DNA from: Sneathiella sp.
Lineage (GTDB): Bacteria > Pseudomonadota > Alphaproteobacteria > Sneathiellales > Sneathiellaceae
Assembly: GCA_002706985.1 (NCBI GenBank)
Contig: PAKP01000067.1
Coordinates: forward strand, 1-46,561
Direction: 5' to 3'
DNA: 46,561 bases
In this document: piece after piece, positions 44,927 to 46,561 of the stretch
Layout: the number at the start of each line of letters is the position of its first letter
How positions within the stretch are numbered: the stretch's first letter is position 1
Translations under genes and position numbers: made by a program
Notes under the pieces: model-generated
The model's input: only the letters and a program-made list of their open reading frames with translations
What the model was told of the DNA's origin: nothing
Databases searched by the model: none

Positions 44927-46561
44927 CTACTGCCCATCAGCTTCCGCCGTTTGCTGCTTTTTTGCTTTGGCTGATTTTCTTTTCGGGGCCATGTCTTCCG
45001 AAAGTGCGAGAAGCAGTTTCTTTTCGATATTGGCAAGTTTAACCTTGTTGGTAATTTTCAGGCCAAAGCTGTCTTTCACATAGAAGACGTCAACCGCACG
45101 CTCCCCATACGTCGCAATATGGGCGGAGGAGATGGAGAGGGACAGGTTGAACAATGTCCGCGTCAGATTTGCAAGAAGGCCAGGTCGATCGCGTCCACGG
45201 ACTTCGATCACCGTATGGGTGTTTGATGCCTTGTTGTCCAGAATAACACCGGGCTGAACGGTGAAAACCTCCGTGCGGCTTGGTAGGCTTGATTCCCGGC
45301 GGTCGACAATTTCCAGATGCGGCTTGCGAACACCTTGTAATGTATCTTCTATAGCCTGACGCAGTTTCTTCATCCGGCCGCGCTGGTCGTAGGCCTGACC
45401 CTCGGAATCCTGAATGTAGAAGGTATCCAGAGCCATGCCATCCGTTGTCGTATGGATTTTCGCATCGACAATATTGGCGCCACTCACCGACATGGCGCTG
45501 GTAATGCGAGAAAACAGTCCGGGATGGTCACCCGTATAAACGATTACCTCAGTAATTGCTCGGAAGGGGTCGCTTTTCGCTTCAACGGTAAAAAGCGATT
45601 CATCCATATCCGCCGCTCGCATCAGCTCTGCGTGCACCATGCGGTCTTCATTACTCGTTGCAATCCAATAGGACTGGTAGAAACGCCCGATATGGTGCTC
45701 GATATCATTCTTTTTCCAGCCCGTCAGTTGTTCCCGTAACTCATTCTGGCAATGCTTTGCCCGTTCGGTCCTTCCCTCAGAGACATGGCCGCCGGTAAGG
45801 GCATTTTCAGCGACATAATAGAGTTCGCGAAGCAACTGGCCTTTCCAGCCATTCCAGACATTTGGGCCGACCGCACGGATGTCGGCAACGGTCAGCACGA
45901 GCAGTAGTCTCAGGCGCTCGGGGCTCTGAACGATTTCCACAAAGTCTTCTACGGTCTTAGGATCGGAAATATCACGCTTGAACGCAAAGCCGCTGAAAGC
46001 AAGGTGATATCGGACCAGCCAAGCAACCGTCTCGGTTTCGGAAGGGGAAAGTCCGAGACGAGGACAGAGTTTTTCGGCCACTTCCGCTCCTAAAATCGAA
46101 TGATCACCGCCGCGCCCCTTGGCAATGTCATGAATTAGCACAGCGCAATATAGAACATTTCGCGAGACGATCTTGGGCATGATCTTGTGAGAGAGCGGAT
46201 GGTCTTCTGCGAGGGCGCCGGCCTCTATCTGTGAGATAATCCCGATGGCCCGGATCGTGTGTTCATCCACTGTATAGACATGATACATGTCGTGTTGCAT
46301 CTGGGCGACGACACGTCCGAAATCGGGGATGAAGCGACCAAAAACACCCGCCTCATTCAATCGCCGCAAGGTCGTTTCGGGATCCTTGCGGCTTGTCATC
46401 ATTTCAAGGAAAAGCTCATTTGCCTTCGGGTCGCTGCGAAGGCTCCTGTTGACTAGGCGCAAATCCTGCCGGATCAGGCGCAGTGCGGTCGGATGTACGT
46501 CCAGCCCTTTTTCCTGTGCCAGATGAAACATTTCCAGCATTTTGATCGGATCTTTTTTGAA
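44927..46561 (-). CDS. glnD: [Protein-PII] uridylyltransferase (GlnD), C-terminal part
   Basis: The open frame runs off the right edge with FKKDPIKMLEMFHLAQ at the break, so only the last ~544 residues are present; the nucleotidyltransferase domain lies outside. Visible: the HD domain (HDIAKGRGGDHSILGAEVAE) for deuridylylation, an HxxxF region before it, and two C-terminal ACT domains (EVIVYTGDHPGLFSRITSAM; IEVRGRDRPGLLANLTRTL) that sense glutamine. GlnD sets PII uridylylation and so nitrogen control. The tail PKRKSAKAKKQQT is basic. Its downstream neighbour is murJ. Confidence 0.95.
   Translation of the reverse strand, partial: FKKDPIKMLEMFHLAQEKGLDVHPTALRLIRQDLRLVNRSLRSDPKANELFLEMMTSRKDPETTLRRLNEAGVFGRFIPDFGRVVAQMQHDMYHVYTVDEHTIRAIGIISQIEAGALAEDHPLSHKIMPKIVSRNVLYCAVLIHDIAKGRGGDHSILGAEVAEKLCPRLGLSPSETETVAWLVRYHLAFSGFAFKRDISDPKTVEDFVEIVQSPERLRLLLVLTVADIRAVGPNVWNGWKGQLLRELYYVAENALTGGHVSEGRTERAKHCQNELREQLTGWKKNDIEHHIGRFYQSYWIATSNEDRMVHAELMRAADMDESLFTVEAKSDPFRAITEVIVYTGDHPGLFSRITSAMSVSGANIVDAKIHTTTDGMALDTFYIQDSEGQAYDQRGRMKKLRQAIEDTLQGVRKPHLEIVDRRESSLPSRTEVFTVQPGVILDNKASNTHTVIEVRGRDRPGLLANLTRTLFNLSLSISSAHIATYGERAVDVFYVKDSFGLKITNKVKLANIEKKLLLALSEDMAPKRKSAKAKKQQTAEADGQ

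Overview
The window reads as chromosomal core DNA of an alphaproteobacterium, probably near Rhodospirillales or Sneathiellales. This is inferred from an Irr-type Fur regulator with an HHH motif, a MucR/Ros regulator and a characteristic alphaproteobacterial gene order. That order, read on the minus strand from right to left, is glnD-murJ-trpS-uspA, then tsaB-rimI-mucR-fur-plsC-miaB-phoH-ybeY-corC-lnt-HTH-metK-trmB, then rimP-nusA-ylxR-infB-rbfA-truB-rpsO-pnp. I see no insertion sequence, integrase, CRISPR array, rRNA or prophage.

Layout. 1-3.3 kb: the 5' part of tRNA-Arg(CCG), a small basic protein, a metal-dependent amidohydrolase, an ABC ATPase with no permease beside it, a small two-helix membrane protein that looks frameshifted, and a zinc-finger protein. 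3.4-9.3 kb: polA, a MarC-family protein, a TRIC-type channel, a D-2-hydroxyacid dehydrogenase and a secreted SH3 protein. 9.3-13.9 kb: an iron/peroxide-related block on the minus strand: flavin oxidoreductase with an added Cys cluster, irr, rubrerythrin, Fe-S oxidoreductase, DUF3501. The rubrerythrin promoter has a near-perfect Irr-box palindrome directly upstream of a consensus -35 element. 14-23.4 kb: the translation/transcription operon rimP-nusA-ylxR-infB-rbfA-truB-rpsO-pnp; its leader carries a strong intrinsic-terminator hairpin downstream of the only promoter I can see, with overlapping alternative hairpins. 23.5-34.8 kb: trmB, metK, an HTH regulator, envelope and RNA-modification genes, fur, mucR, rimI, tsaB. 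34.9-40.3 kb: a mixed-strand block (dipeptidase, polysaccharide deacetylase, aldolase, two dehydrogenases, Bax-like hydrolase) sitting where the conserved order would have nifU. 40.6-46.6 kb: uspA, DUF2333, trpS, murJ and glnD, which runs off the window.

How the genes work together. The central operon supplies ribosome maturation, initiation, tRNA/rRNA processing and RNA turnover. The miaB-to-lnt run links tRNA modification, RNA processing and envelope lipoprotein maturation. The irr-rubrerythrin-Fe-S-DUF3501 cluster is best read as an iron-responsive peroxide-detoxification unit in which the Fe-S protein may replace the rubredoxin domain that this rubrerythrin lacks. That electron-transfer role is inference. 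It and the putative rimP leader attenuator are the two parts most worth following up.
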